Of a DNA stretch of 64,000 nucleotides, positions 51,593-62,880 are shown in pieces (position 1 is the stretch's first letter; each line of letters opens with the position of its first letter). Source of the DNA: Anas platyrhynchos (Eukaryota; Chordata; Aves; Anseriformes; Anatidae); contig NC_092601.1 in the NCBI RefSeq assembly GCF_047663525.1, positions 18,499,501 to 18,563,500 of the forward strand. The letters run 5' to 3'. Under the pieces are notes generated by a model. That model worked only from the letters and a program-made list of their open reading frames with translations, made no database searches and was not told the origin of the DNA. Both the position numbers and the translations under genes were made by a program.

Positions 51593-54500
51593 CTAGTGCA
51601 CGTTGGGGAGCGGGGACAAGGCCTGGGGGGCGGATTGCCTCAGGGCTCGCCTTGTGACCGTGCTGCACCTCTGGAGGATCTCATGAGCTGAGGGGCGCGT
51701 GGGCACCTTGGGGACACCACCAGCTGTGTCCGAGTCAGAGAGGGAGCAGCTGAGATCGGCGGCAGATGACTCCACAAAGCCAGAATCGTTCCTGTCCTTG
51801 TGGGTGAGGTGTGGAGATTTGCTGCTGTGCGTGGCCAAGGCTTTCCCCAGGCGGGGGCTCCTGACCTGCTCCACCTCGGGCAGAGACCGTGACAAGTCGG
51901 GCTTCCAGCTCAGCCTGCTGCCCGAGCTGAGCGAGGAGCTGTCTGAATCCAGGTCCGGCGTAGATCTTGATCTGCTTCTCAAAGAGCTCACATCCTCGTC
52001 GCTCTGGTTCTGGGCAGCGTGGTCCTGCACCCTGCCGCCTCCCCTCACCTTGCCCTGGGGCTGGGGGGCCGGCGGGGAGGCGCTGAGGTTGGGCGTGGAG
52101 ACGTTGAGGCCGCAGTTCATGATGGTCTGCAGCCTGTGGTGAGGGTTCTTGTAGGGCTGGAGGCACATGGAGGGCATGTAGCCGGTCTGCCTGTTGTATC
52201 TGAGGGGAGAGGGGGAAAGAAGCACTGAGCTGAGGGGCTCTTCTCCCAGCTTGGACCAAGGGCAGGGGGCAGCGCCACATGCAGGGTGTGAGGAAGGACC
52301 ATGAGGTGGTTATTTCAGTGAGGTTACATGCAGCCAGGGGAGAATTATCGGGTGAGAAGCACCTGCAGCAGGCACCTGGCTGCTTTGGGAGCACTAAAGC
52401 AGAGCCGCGGAGAGGCCTCCTTACCGGATCAGCCACCAGCCATTGTCAGACTTCCTGACCACCTCCACCACCACGCCGCTGTGCAGAGAGAGCTCGTCCG
52501 CCTTCTGCGACTCATAGGCCCGCACAACGAAATACAGGCTGCCTGGAGAGAGAGGGGGAAGGACGTTCTTGATTTCTGGAGAGAAAGCTGTGGCAAGCAC
52601 AGGACGATGGGCCCAAACTTCGGCCATCTGCTGAGTGCAAGCACAGCCCCAGGCCTGGGGAGACTTTTCAGGGCCCATTTTTTGAAGGAGGAATGCAGTG
52701 TGGTTCTGAGCCCAGAGCTGCTGCTTGGGTCCCAGGGCACAAGCAGACTTACCCTCCTCGTCTGAGCTCAAGGTATCCTGGATGTCCTCATGGACATCGA
52801 TCTCCTCCAGGTATGAGGCCGGGAACCAGGCTATCTGCTTGTCTGCGTTTTCCACTAGCCACCAACCTGCAGCAAACAGCAAAAGAGAGTTTGTAACCTA
52901 CAAGAGGCAGAGAGGTGATCATAAAATCCCAATGTAGGGGCAACCAGAGCTGTAAGACAGGAGAGAAGTTCTGCAGAGCAGCTTAGTGCTGACACTGGCA
53001 GAGCTCCACCTAGACCCGTGTTTGCACCATGCAAAAGTGTTGGGGTCCACAAAGCAAAATGTGCAAAGCTTTCTGCTTGGGCTGTGAATAAGGCACCACG
53101 TCTCAGCTCAGACTTTTGCCTCCCTTGTTTAGAAAAGGCCAGACCATTTATTCTTTCCTCCTGTCTAAATCCAGGTAATTACCCACAGGCACAAACATCA
53201 CCCACACACCCGATGCTACAGATGCATTCACCAAGCCATAAATCAATCTGGAAACCTCACAGCATCCATTCCCAAAACTGAAGAATCCTTATCAAACGTA
53301 CCAGTCATGTCCTTGAGCAACACTTCAACTATTTCCTTCTGAGCGACTTTGAAAGCCTGGTTCTTTGTGTCTTTGGTTTCAAAGGTTTCAACGCATCTGT
53401 AGCTCTGAGATGCCTGCGGATTGGTAATAGAGAGCTGCTGCTGCGCCTGCTTTTTCTTTTCCCCTCCAATTTCTGAAGGCATGATCACAACACTGAAAAG
53501 CAAAGTTTAATATCCGTTTACTGAAAACTCCTGTGAAAGGCTGAGTCTAGTGTTAATTTAAGTAAAATCATGTCTATTTATGAGGCTAAGGAAAGCTTAG
53601 GCATCAAAACCAACATATGCGTTGAAGCTTTCAGTAGAACATCCCTTTCTGCTACCCAAAAACCTAACTTATGTTTCTCTTCAATCCATATTCTATAACA
53701 TTTCTGTTTCTTGAAGAGATACACAAACAAAAAATATGATTTCATACCTGTCTTCAGGAAAGCACGGATCTAGGTCTTGGGTTTGTGCCCTGAAAAACTG
53801 AATGAGATCTTCACTCTGGGAGATCTTAGCATCCGTTTTCAGCAGTTCCTGGGAGTATGTTTCCAGCAATTTCAGTCTCTCCAGGAACTTGTTCATCTTC
53901 CTCTGCTTCACGTTTACATCTATAAAATAAAAAAAGCAAAAGTTGATGCAAGACAATAGCCTCCAGAGCAGCAACTTGTGCCTGAGCACAGTGGGCCCCC
54001 ACCTACCACCCTCCCCTGCAGGGGCCCAGGCTGCAAATAGCTGAGACAGCAGCTGCTTCTGCCTCGCTGCTCTTTCAAATAGCTCCTGATAGAATTTTTG
54101 CATATCTGAAATTTGTCTTTGTTCAGATGTTGCAAGGAACCCTGAGCCTATACTTAAACTGCAATATTCATTTACCAAGTGCATTTGTTTACAAAAAAAT
54201 AAATGTTTCTAGGTTATTTTAAGTCAGAGATGGACCTGAGCACATAGCTCCTGCTGGGGGCATGGGTCAGCTGGGTTATCTGTTGATCTGTCCCATAGGG
54301 ATGTTGAACTCAGTGACTAAAGCCTACATCACCAGTTACAGCTGTTCCCAGCAGCTCTGTCATGTTTGTCACACAATCTTTGAAAAAAAATCAAAGATTT
54401 TTCCTCCTTACCTTTAAACTTGGGTATAGTCCTGTCAGATCTCCTGAGTGATCCACTCTCAATGGGGAATTTTCTCTTCAGCTCTTTCTAAAAGTGAAAC

Positions 54501-55034
54501 AAAAGAGTGAATAACGGCGCTCACAAGGCTGAGCTCCTCCCTCCCTGGGATGGAGATGTTACTTTCAGGGAGCTGTTCACTTACATGGAGCCTCTTAAAT
54601 TCTTCAAAGGTCCGGTAGATGAGAATGTTGTTTTGATCCGACCAGGATACAAACATCATGTACTTCTGAAAAAATAAAAGGGAAAAGAGATGCATTTTTT
54701 ATCATGGTGTACAATATTGGACGCTTTCAAGCAATGAGCATTTGCCAGGACCTGTGGTTTAGTTCTGGTTTCAGGCTGCAAGACTGTCACCTAAAAAATG
54801 AAATTAAGGACTAGACCTACAAAAATATTTCCTTAATTTTAGGGTCCCAGATGAGTAATTGTTATTAAAACCAGAAAGAAGGTCTGAAGTTATGAAGAGG
54901 AAGAGAGCAAGTCCATGATATCATTTTCTTATGAGATGGACCACCAAAAACATGTCTGAGACCCCTGTCCTAGAACAATGCTTTAATTTCAATTCTGCAG
55001 GAAAATGAGCAAATGTACTCCTGAAAGAATAACT

Positions 55035-55069
<35 letters not shown>

Positions 55070-55210
55070 ACAAAACCACTCTACTTTCCTGATTTGTAAA
55101 TAGTATTTAAGGAAAAAAAGAAGAAAAAATAAAAAATCAGGTTAAAATACCTTCTGCTTTCTGCATTGCATCAAGCCTACAGCTTTCACATCCACTGGGA
55201 ACCGGCTCAT
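51593..55210 (-). CDS. NOXO1: NADPH oxidase organizer 1
   Basis: Eight exons on the minus strand join in frame: 55,210-55,151, 54,665-54,585, 54,487-54,412, 53,919-53,748, 53,492-53,302, 52,866-52,753, 52,542-52,425 and 52,199-51,593, giving 472 residues (human about 370). A PX domain fills residues 1-125 (FVSWSDQNNILIYRTFEEFK, SLRRSDRTIPKF). SH3 domain 1 is at about 161-220 (WWLVENADKQIAWFPASYLE) and SH3 domain 2 at about 233-288 (RAYESQKADELSLHSGVVVE, NGWWLIR). The tandem SH3 pair binds p22phox and the PX domain binds phosphoinositides, so NOXO1 scaffolds the NOX1 superoxide-producing enzyme at the membrane. The tail after SH3-2 is about 184 residues, roughly 100 more than human. It is serine-rich (SLRSRSRSTPDLDSDSSSL) and ends with VPTRPSAHEILQRCSTVTRR, matching VPTRPS...CCTVTRRAL of human. 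Confidence 0.93.
55036..55068. repeat. Poly(A) run, 33 bp, in NOXO1 intron 1
   Basis: Uninterrupted A-run. No source element is recognisable upstream, so it may be a simple repeat rather than a retroposon tail. Confidence 0.85.
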
Positions 55211-55288
55211 CTTCGCAATGCCTGACTTCTCCTGCAGCTGGTGGCTGGAGGTTGGCAGAGACACAGCTCCAGGCACAGCCTCCGGCAG

Positions 55289-55296
55289 CTTAAATA
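55289..55296 (-). promoter_or_regulatory. TATA-like box of NOXO1
   Basis: TATTTAAG on the minus strand about 80 bp before the start codon would place the start of transcription near 55,260 and give a 5' UTR of about 50 nt. A plausible core promoter for a tissue-restricted gene. Confidence 0.45.
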
Positions 55297-55481
55297 CACT
55301 GGGGCCGAGGGAGGGCACACACGCACGTGCGCTGCCTTCCCTGCTTCCTCCTCCGCCCAGCAGCTTGAGGAGAAATTCCCTAAATCTGCAAGCTAACCGT
55401 GCCTTTTACCTGTGGCCTAACATGCAAATACTACCGAGAGCAGCTGGCGGGGGCATAGTTCAGATGGTTGGGGAAAAGAGC

Positions 55482-55503
55482 CTTATCTTATCGAGTGCTT
55501 GAT
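55482..55503 (-). promoter_or_regulatory. Tandem GATA motifs upstream of NOXO1
   Basis: The minus strand reads CGATAAGATAAGG, two overlapping GATA-factor sites. A third TATC core, in GTATCAAG, lies just upstream of them. They are about 270-290 bp before the NOXO1 start codon. NOXO1 is mainly a gut gene in mammals, and GATA4/6 act there; the link is inference. Confidence 0.4.
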
Positions 55504-58318
55504 ACAGCAGTGCTGGGAAGGAGCCCTGCCCTGCGGGCAGTTCATCTCTGGGTGTCAGTGGAATCCCCTGGGGCAGCAGCGGCTCGGGAAATGAAGTGCA
55601 CTTCCAGGGATCGACGTGTTTATGGCTCCATTGCACCAATTTCCCTGTCAAAGCTGCCTGCAGCCATAACAGCTTGGGCTGCGATCATATCGGTCCCCAA
55701 AACTGCTCACCGGCATGGCCAGCTGTAGAGCTGTAGGCGTGATTTCATGTGTGTGCCAGCTGCCACAAATCTCTCTTCTTTATTGATTATTCCTGTTTGA
55801 TAAGTGAAAGGAATTTGACTTTAAAAGGAGTGCTGGTGGCTATATCAATATTTGCATGCTCTCAGAAAGAAATGGAAAGTGTCGATTTCAACGCTGCCAG
55901 AGCAAAGGATGAACACATCCCCACAGGTGTAACTGGAGAAGTCCCAAAGCTTTTCACGTGTGAAAATGCAACAGAGACTCAGCTCTGTGTACCCCGTGCT
56001 CTGGCCTACATCAAGCCTGGGCACCCACCTCCACCCAAGGCGATGGGCAGGGGGATGGAGAACCCCGGCTGGGAGACCCTGGGAGCTCCTGGGACGTGGC
56101 TCAGACACAAAGGCAGACACAGGGAAGGAGTAGAGCCGTATGTCCACCCAGGAGCAGCTCTGCCTGGTGCTGCACAGGGGAAAAGCAGAGCCAGGAGAAG
56201 GAATTGCTTCATTTTGGCTCCTTGCTGCCCCAAGGCACGGTGTGACTGGTAATTACAGCCCTGGAAAGGCTGTCCTTTCCCTGAACTGCTGGCCTGAGGC
56301 ATGCCTCAGGTTATAACCATAATCTGTGTGATCAGACTGCCTTCTCTGTCCTCCATCCCTCTCTTTGATGAAGCCTGAATTGAATCATTATCATTACTGG
56401 AGCCCAAATTGCTCAGCCCAGCCTTCCTTTTCATTTTCCAATTACACCGGGCTTCTTAAAACCATCGGCAACAGGTGCAGATGACTTTTCATCTATCAAA
56501 AAACAAACGAAAAAAAGCCCACAACAGAGTCCCAATAGGAAGCCAGACAAGATTACTTCTGAGCAGCTAGAAAATGCAGTGATTAGGGCCTTGGCTTGCA
56601 TTTAATGAAAACACGTGAGGCTGCTCCTGCACAGCAGGGCGGCAGACAAAGGTGTTCTCAGTGCAGTTTGATCTGTTGCTGCTGGATCCTCGTTCTCCTT
56701 CGGGAAGGAAACGTTATGCGGCGAGCTCTTCAGAGCCATGCCCGCATTCGGTGGGAAAACCCCTTCACTGCCATCCCCGGGGCACTTCCTGGCTGACAAA
56801 ACGACGTGGGAACTGCTGCACAAAGTCGCCACGGTGTGGGCTCACTGCATTGAGCACCCCCAGCAGCATCAGACCCTCCGTCCCTGTTCACTAAGGGACT
56901 GGGATAAGCACGTGCTGTTAAATCTGGCTGGCTCTTTGGGAGAGGGGGATATCACTGCATCCAGAGAGCTGCTTCTTTGTGATGCTGGTGTCTGGAAGCC
57001 ACCAGTCTAGGGGGTGGCAAAATGCTGCTGTGCCTCTGCCAGCATGGCCATGCTGCTGTGGGAGCCACCTCGACGGGGCCACGCTTTGTGTGCCTGTCCT
57101 GGCACGGGGCCCTCGGGATGAGCTGGAGCCAGGGCTCTAAACAAAGCACAGTGTGTTGGTCTCCTGTCTCAGTGCAAACACAAACCGCAATGTATTTCCA
57201 AGAGCATAAAGGTTTAAAAATGTTTCCCCTAAAAAAAAATAAAAAATAAAAAATAAATATAAAAATTGAACTGTTCAGAAGTGAAATCTCTACGTGCATG
57301 CAAACTGGGCAGAAGCAGCTCACGCATCATTTCCTTCCCTGTCTGCAAACACTGCACAAGCCAGTAAAACAAGAAGAGTAGGACATAGCCTTGGTTTTGA
57401 CACTTGCTAACTCCAAAAGCCTTGCTATATTTCAGAGTTCCCGGGAAAATTGTGCAGAAGAGGTGGCTACAAAGCAGAAGTGAGATGAGAAAATACAACC
57501 AGCTGCTGGAACAGCAAGGTGAAACCACATGGAGGTTTGCTGGGGCTGACGATCCAGCCAGACCATTCGGAGAGCTTGTGTTCTGGGAAGAGACTGCTTG
57601 GTGGCAGGGGTCTCAGGGCAAGGCATGAGCAAAACTACTGCAAATTCAGTGACTAGATGTTGAGAAAATGTACTGCAGAAGCTAAGGTCACTGCGACATC
57701 GAGCAGCGGTACGAGGAAGGGATGTGTTCAAGCAGAACCTGGGGATAACGGAGTGTTTCTGGAGCCATCCTACAACTCCAGGCTCTGCACTTGTAGAAGT
57801 GTCACTGCCTTGTTGTTGTTGTCAAGCCTGATGTCAAGAAACTGTCCGCTCAGGAGACGTGCCTAGTGTGTCACGTAGGCTGGAGTGACTAAATCCGAGA
57901 AAGAGCAGGAAGGGCTGCACCAGCACGAGCAGCACTGCCCCGTGGCCCGGAAAAGTGCTGTGGGTTGGTGCCGTGGCTGGTGGGATGGGTGGAGAACTGA
58001 TCATAGAGGCCATTAACCCCACTGCTGTGTCAGATACCTCTGGGCACACTGTGAAAAGTAAAGCCATTTCCCGGACAGTAAGTTGTGTTTGCTTTGTGTC
58101 TTCTGCTACATCGTCCTGCTGCTGATTGGTACCTGTCGGTGTGTAATTATTAATGGAAGGCTGGGAGTGGTCTGCCAGGAAGAAGAGTATCGAGTCCAAG
58201 TATTGCTGGGTGCTGAGATTACCTCATCAGTATTTATTGACACAAATCATGAGGTACAGCATTAACTTTTTTTTTTTTTCTTTAATCATTTTATAGGGTA
58301 CAAAAGAGATCATAAATT

Positions 58319-58341
58319 AACAGGTAAATTTATTACCTGTT
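58319..58341. repeat. Perfect inverted repeat of two CAGGTA boxes
   Basis: AACAGGTAA (58,319-58,327) and TTACCTGTT (58,333-58,341) are perfect 9-bp inverted arms around ATTTA. Each arm contains the CAGGTA core bound by ZEB/Snail-type zinc fingers. A second inverted pair, AGATATT-ATTA-AATATCT, lies at 58,374-58,391 in the same AT-rich patch. Confidence 0.6.
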
Positions 58342-60974
58342 GATTTATTACATATTATTATATTATCAATATTAGATATTATTAAATATCTATTAGGAAT
58401 GAACTGTCCTGCTTTGAGAAGGCAGAACATAAATACAAATTTTTCTCAGTAATAGCTTCTGTCCCTGCCTGCTTTGTAGCCCCCTTCCAGAATCCCACGT
58501 GTGCCTTGCAGAGGTGGGGAACATCGCTGCCACCACGGCAAGGCTGTGTAGGAGAAAGGGCTCAGGCACAGATACAGGCATGGGGAGCTGAACCAGGGCA
58601 CCTGCCCCAGAGAGCCCTCGGTCTGAACAGACAGAGATCATTCAGTGCCTTCAAGGCACAGCAGAGCCACACGAAGCCCCAGGCCTCCTGGGCTTCCCCT
58701 GCCCTATCTCGATCACAAGAGCAGCTGCCCCCCACCACGTGTACAATGTCCATGACAAATAAACACCAAGTGTATGATTTTTTTTTTATTTCATATGATC
58801 CTCCAACCAACGTGCACACACACAAAAAAAGAGAGAAAGGGCCATGTTACGAGCATCCTCTACCACATCCAGGATTTAGGCATGGGTTGGTCACGGCTGA
58901 AGGTGTGGGGGACTCAGACTCATGTGTTTCTTATTTTACATCCAGCACAGGAGGAGCTGCTGCTGGTTTGACTCACTGACCTCTTGCAGACTTGCTGGGG
59001 AAAGGCAGAGAGGAAAAGTCCTGAAGCCACCCTTGAGATATTGCAGCTGTGAGGCAGAGAGAGGGAAATGAAGCCGCTGGGCCACGGGCATGGCAGAGGG
59101 GGGCCCTTGCCTGGTAAGCCACCTGCATGAGACCTTAATCTCCTCCCAGCATCACCTTCAGGATCAAAACCTGCCCTTTGCTGTTCTTGAAGGTCACCTG
59201 CGATAGCACATAACCTATCAGCACCTTTAATGAAAAGGCCAGCTGCTAAAAGCTGATTTTAAGAATACAAAGAGGTTTTAGACTTCCATTAAAAAGAGAA
59301 ACAGACCTTGATCAAAATAAAAAAATATATTAAAAAAAATCAAACACTGGAGTTGTCAAAAATATCCTTCACCTCATAAACAAACTAAGCCGTTAAACAT
59401 TCACGTAGGCTGGGATGAGAGATTTTACAGTATTGAATCCAGAGGAAGGTATTTAATTTCCTTTTAACTTGAGCAGCTGCTGCACAAAATAAGGCATTTT
59501 TCAGTGGGTTGTTGCCCACACACACTGGGGTCCCGTTCCCTCCCAGTTTGCTGGCAGCACGGCCCCAGTCAGGCAACTGGTAAAAAACCTTGCAGCACAG
59601 CAACCCCCCAAACCTCGCATCTGCCAGCTGGGAGGGTGACAGCAGCAGAGCTTAGTGCTTGGTTTTCCCTTTAGATGCTTGTGGGATCCAGCTGCCAAGC
59701 CCAGGGGAGAAAAGAAGTGCCCTGGTGGCCTGTAAAACACCCCCCAACTGTTTACCAAGCACCCGGAGCAGCAATTTCACAGCTCCTTTGTAAAAGTTTT
59801 TTTGCTTGTTTTTCTGAGGTTATGCAGAGGGCGAGGACATGATTCAAGAACAAAACTTCCAGGAAGGATGAGAATGAAACTTAATCCTAATGCAAGAGAA
59901 AGTTTCCTGCATGGTTTCCTAGAGCAAAGAGACAAAAGGTGTTCGGTGACTGCTCTTTGTGGTGAGAGGCCAACACAGCGGGTATATGCGCAGGGACCGA
60001 TGCTTGGGCATCCTCCGGGGAAACCTTCAGGAATCCAACCCAAAAGACCAGTGGGAAACAAAGCAAATAGGCAGAAATACTGGTTTTGTGTCGGCAAAAT
60101 CTATTCTTATTTCATATTGACTATGATAAAATCTGCTCACGTGCAAGACCGTTGTGATCCTCACAGATTAGTCAGAAGTGCTCATCCTACTGTTTTCTTT
60201 TCCTCATTCTCCACTGCCACTAATAAACAGAATATGCAAAGTGCCTTATCTCCTTGGGGTTTCTATCAGCACTGGTAGCCTAAGTTAAAAAGCCATCTTT
60301 ATTACAAAGTGAAGACAACATCTTTGTGTTCCCATTCCCCATCATCAAACAGGAAAAATAATATTTAATCCTCAGCCAACAGCCTGGCAGAGAGAAGAGT
60401 GGTATGGAAGTCCAACTGCTGCTTCGGCAATGTTTAATTCGTAGCAAGTCAGCACAGTCTCGCAGCAATTGTTAGTAGAGAAAAATCTCTTCCTCCACCA
60501 CCAGTTAAAACTTTGACCTGCTTCTAGAAAAAGGAATCACCCATAAGCCAGGGAGAGCTGCATAAAGGTGAGGAAGAGGAGGAGCCCCATGTACCCCTGT
60601 CCTGTGTGGTGCAAGCTAGTCTAAAATAACAAGAGTCATTAGTTTTAGGAGGCAAAAAAGGGAGTTTCTGATAAGGAAGGACCCTCAAAATCCACATGGA
60701 AAACAGCGTGGTACCAGAGATTTACAATATTTCAAAATTATCTTCAAATAGATAAATATATCAATATATCTTCAAATATATAAAATTATCTTTCAAAATA
60801 TCTTCTGCTAAAACAAAGAGTGTTCAGGTGCAGAAGCCCACACTGCAGCCTGGCCCAGAGCTCTTCTGGCATTTGCAGAGAGCAGCTGGGCCAGTCTGCT
60901 TGCAGTGATGCTGAGAGTGGTGGGAGCTGCCTGCTGATGACTTTGAGTTTTATTCTTCTTCAAGAGCACAACAG

Positions 60975-60999
60975 AAAAAAAAAAAAAAAAAAAAAAAAA
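60975..60999. repeat. Poly(A) run, 25 bp
   Basis: Uninterrupted A-run in non-coding DNA; no processed gene copy was recognised in front of it. Confidence 0.8.
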
Positions 61000-61569
61000 G
61001 ATTTGCTTGTGTTTGTGCTCAGAATGGAAGAATTAATTCCATGGAGAGCCTGGGATGTAGGAGAAAAAGAATGGAGCATGACAGAGGACTCAGAGGAAAG
61101 GCTGTATTGACTTGCTTAAAATAATTTTTATTTTTCTCCCTATCCCTGCCCTTGTAAATGTGTGCCCTATGGCAGCTCTGCCAGTCCAGCAATGAAGCGT
61201 CCCAGCACAGTGGCAGGCTCCTTCCTGGTAACAGCAAGATTTCTGCCTTGGGAAATTCTGCAAGTGCAAATTTCTTGTATACAAACAAAGCTGTTCAATA
61301 TAAATGATTTATGTACCTGGAAATATACCTTAAGATTTTCTGCTGCTATTTCCTAGTTCATTGTACCTTCGCAAGAATCTATATGACGAATTCCTAAGGT
61401 TGTCTTTCTAACCGGTTGGACTTTAAGCTCACTTCCTTACCTGTACATAGATGTCAGCTTCCTGGCAGAGTATTACCCTGGGGAGGGCAACAGTTCTATT
61501 CAACAGGAAGTATCCATAAACCATCACAGAAAAACCACAGTAACAACCCTGAGAGATAGAGGGTAAATC

Positions 61570-61700
61570 CTGAGAGGCATAGGGTTGCCCAGAGAAGTTG
61601 TAGTCTCCTCCTTGGAGATCTCCCAAAGCTGTCTGGACGTGGTGCTGGGCACCAGATGGACCCAGAGGTCCCCGACAACCTCAACCAGTCTGTGAAAATT
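61570..61700 (+). mobile_element. CR1 LINE fragment, 3' tail
   Basis: Plus-strand sequence follows the CR1 3' end: GGGTTGCCCAGAGAAGTTGT, TCCTTGGAGATCTCCCAAAG, GTCTGGACGTGGTGCTGGGC, then, after an internal deletion, CAGAGGTCCC and ACCTCAACCAGTCTGTGA. About 130 bp remain and are diverged. The host strand is plus, with no gene around it. Confidence 0.8.
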
Positions 61701-62880
61701 TTCCAAAGCACTCTAAATAAATTCATGAAAAGTCAATGCTATTTAGATTCCCAAATGCAGCAAAACCCTTTGCAGGTATCGCTCCTTGTTCTCTGGTCAC
61801 AATCTGACTTCCTAGCACAGCAACAGAGAGAATCGCAGGGCAGCAGGCAGCCTGGGCTGGGTGTTACCTTTCCATACAACCCCGTTGCATCCTAGAAAGT
61901 GGGCCATAAGGGTAGCAGAGACTTGTCTCTCTGTTAATTGTGCTAGTTATCTCTGAAAATCAGCAGCTTCTCTGCAGACATAACCATACCCACACGCATG
62001 TGCACACTGCTAAGGGTCCAGGTGCTGGTAGAAGAGCTACCTGGAGCCTCCTTGGGGCCTCCCCTCCTTGGGGTCTCCCCTCCTGTGTTCCTGCCTGCCT
62101 TGCTGCGTGCCCCAGGAGCTGCCACTGGATGGCAGGGCTCGGAGGTGCCCTGTCCTGGCTGGCTCGAGGGTGAGCAGTGGGCTCCGTGCCTGGCATCTCC
62201 CACTGCTGACCCATTTCTTCTTCCTCCCCCGTGCATCCACTATCAGCTGCCAGTTCGCAAGCTCTTGTTTAGCAACTGCCAGAGATAAAGGCAGAACATC
62301 AAACAGCAACCTTCCTCTGAGAAACACAAACACACCTTACACATTTTCTCAAGTTCAGGGTTTACCAATGCTTCCTGGTAATTAGTGTCATTAGAGCCCT
62401 GCACGTTACCCTGTTCCAGTCACAGATCAGGTAGCTGCTCAGATGAGGTACCTGTCTGGTAGGCCCCGGTGAGCCCTGTCTTGCAGATACAATTACATTA
62501 AATAAAACACAGGGGCACTGTTAGCAGAGTCCCACCCAGGAGTGCCCCGAGGCGCCGGGTGCCAGAGTGAGGAAGCCTCAGCGGGGCAGTACGTGGCGAT
62601 GCTTCAGTCCTCACCACAGGAGACAGCTGCTTTTAGGAGGGGGTTTTTTAGACACATTCTTGGTAACAGACTTCTTTATTATACCACCAGCTCCTCAGCC
62701 AAAGTTCTAGGTGGGAATGTGCACCAGCTCAGCCTGCCAACCAAAGACATTGCTTTGTCTTATAGACATTTCTGGAATTATTTAATTGCCTAACGGCTAA
62801 AGCACTGTAGGAATTTCCCCTGGTCTCTTCGAGATGCCATCATACCTTTTTTTCAGAATTAAAAAAAAAAAAAGAATGAG
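61701..62880. other. Gene-free stretch
   Basis: No gene, RNA or repeat is recognised. A GC-rich patch at 62,030-62,230 has short open frames on both strands without family resemblance. A frame at 62,542-62,793 is also unsupported. Confidence 0.5.

Larger units (their letters stand above)
55300..61569. other. Gene-free stretch right of NOXO1
   Basis: No gene is recognised. The frames are short and match no family, and GFER and SYNGR3, the next genes in human, were looked for and not seen. The DNA is less GC-rich than the left half, with AT-rich parts at 58,260-58,400 and 60,720-60,800. Some of it next to 55,300-55,900 may regulate NOXO1. Confidence 0.5.

Noticed and set aside
51699-52142. A 147-residue plus-strand frame
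   Set aside because: Antisense shadow of NOXO1 exon 8.
62542-62793. An 83-residue plus-strand frame
   Set aside because: It resembles no family I know, has no splice-site support, and lies in AT-mixed non-coding DNA.
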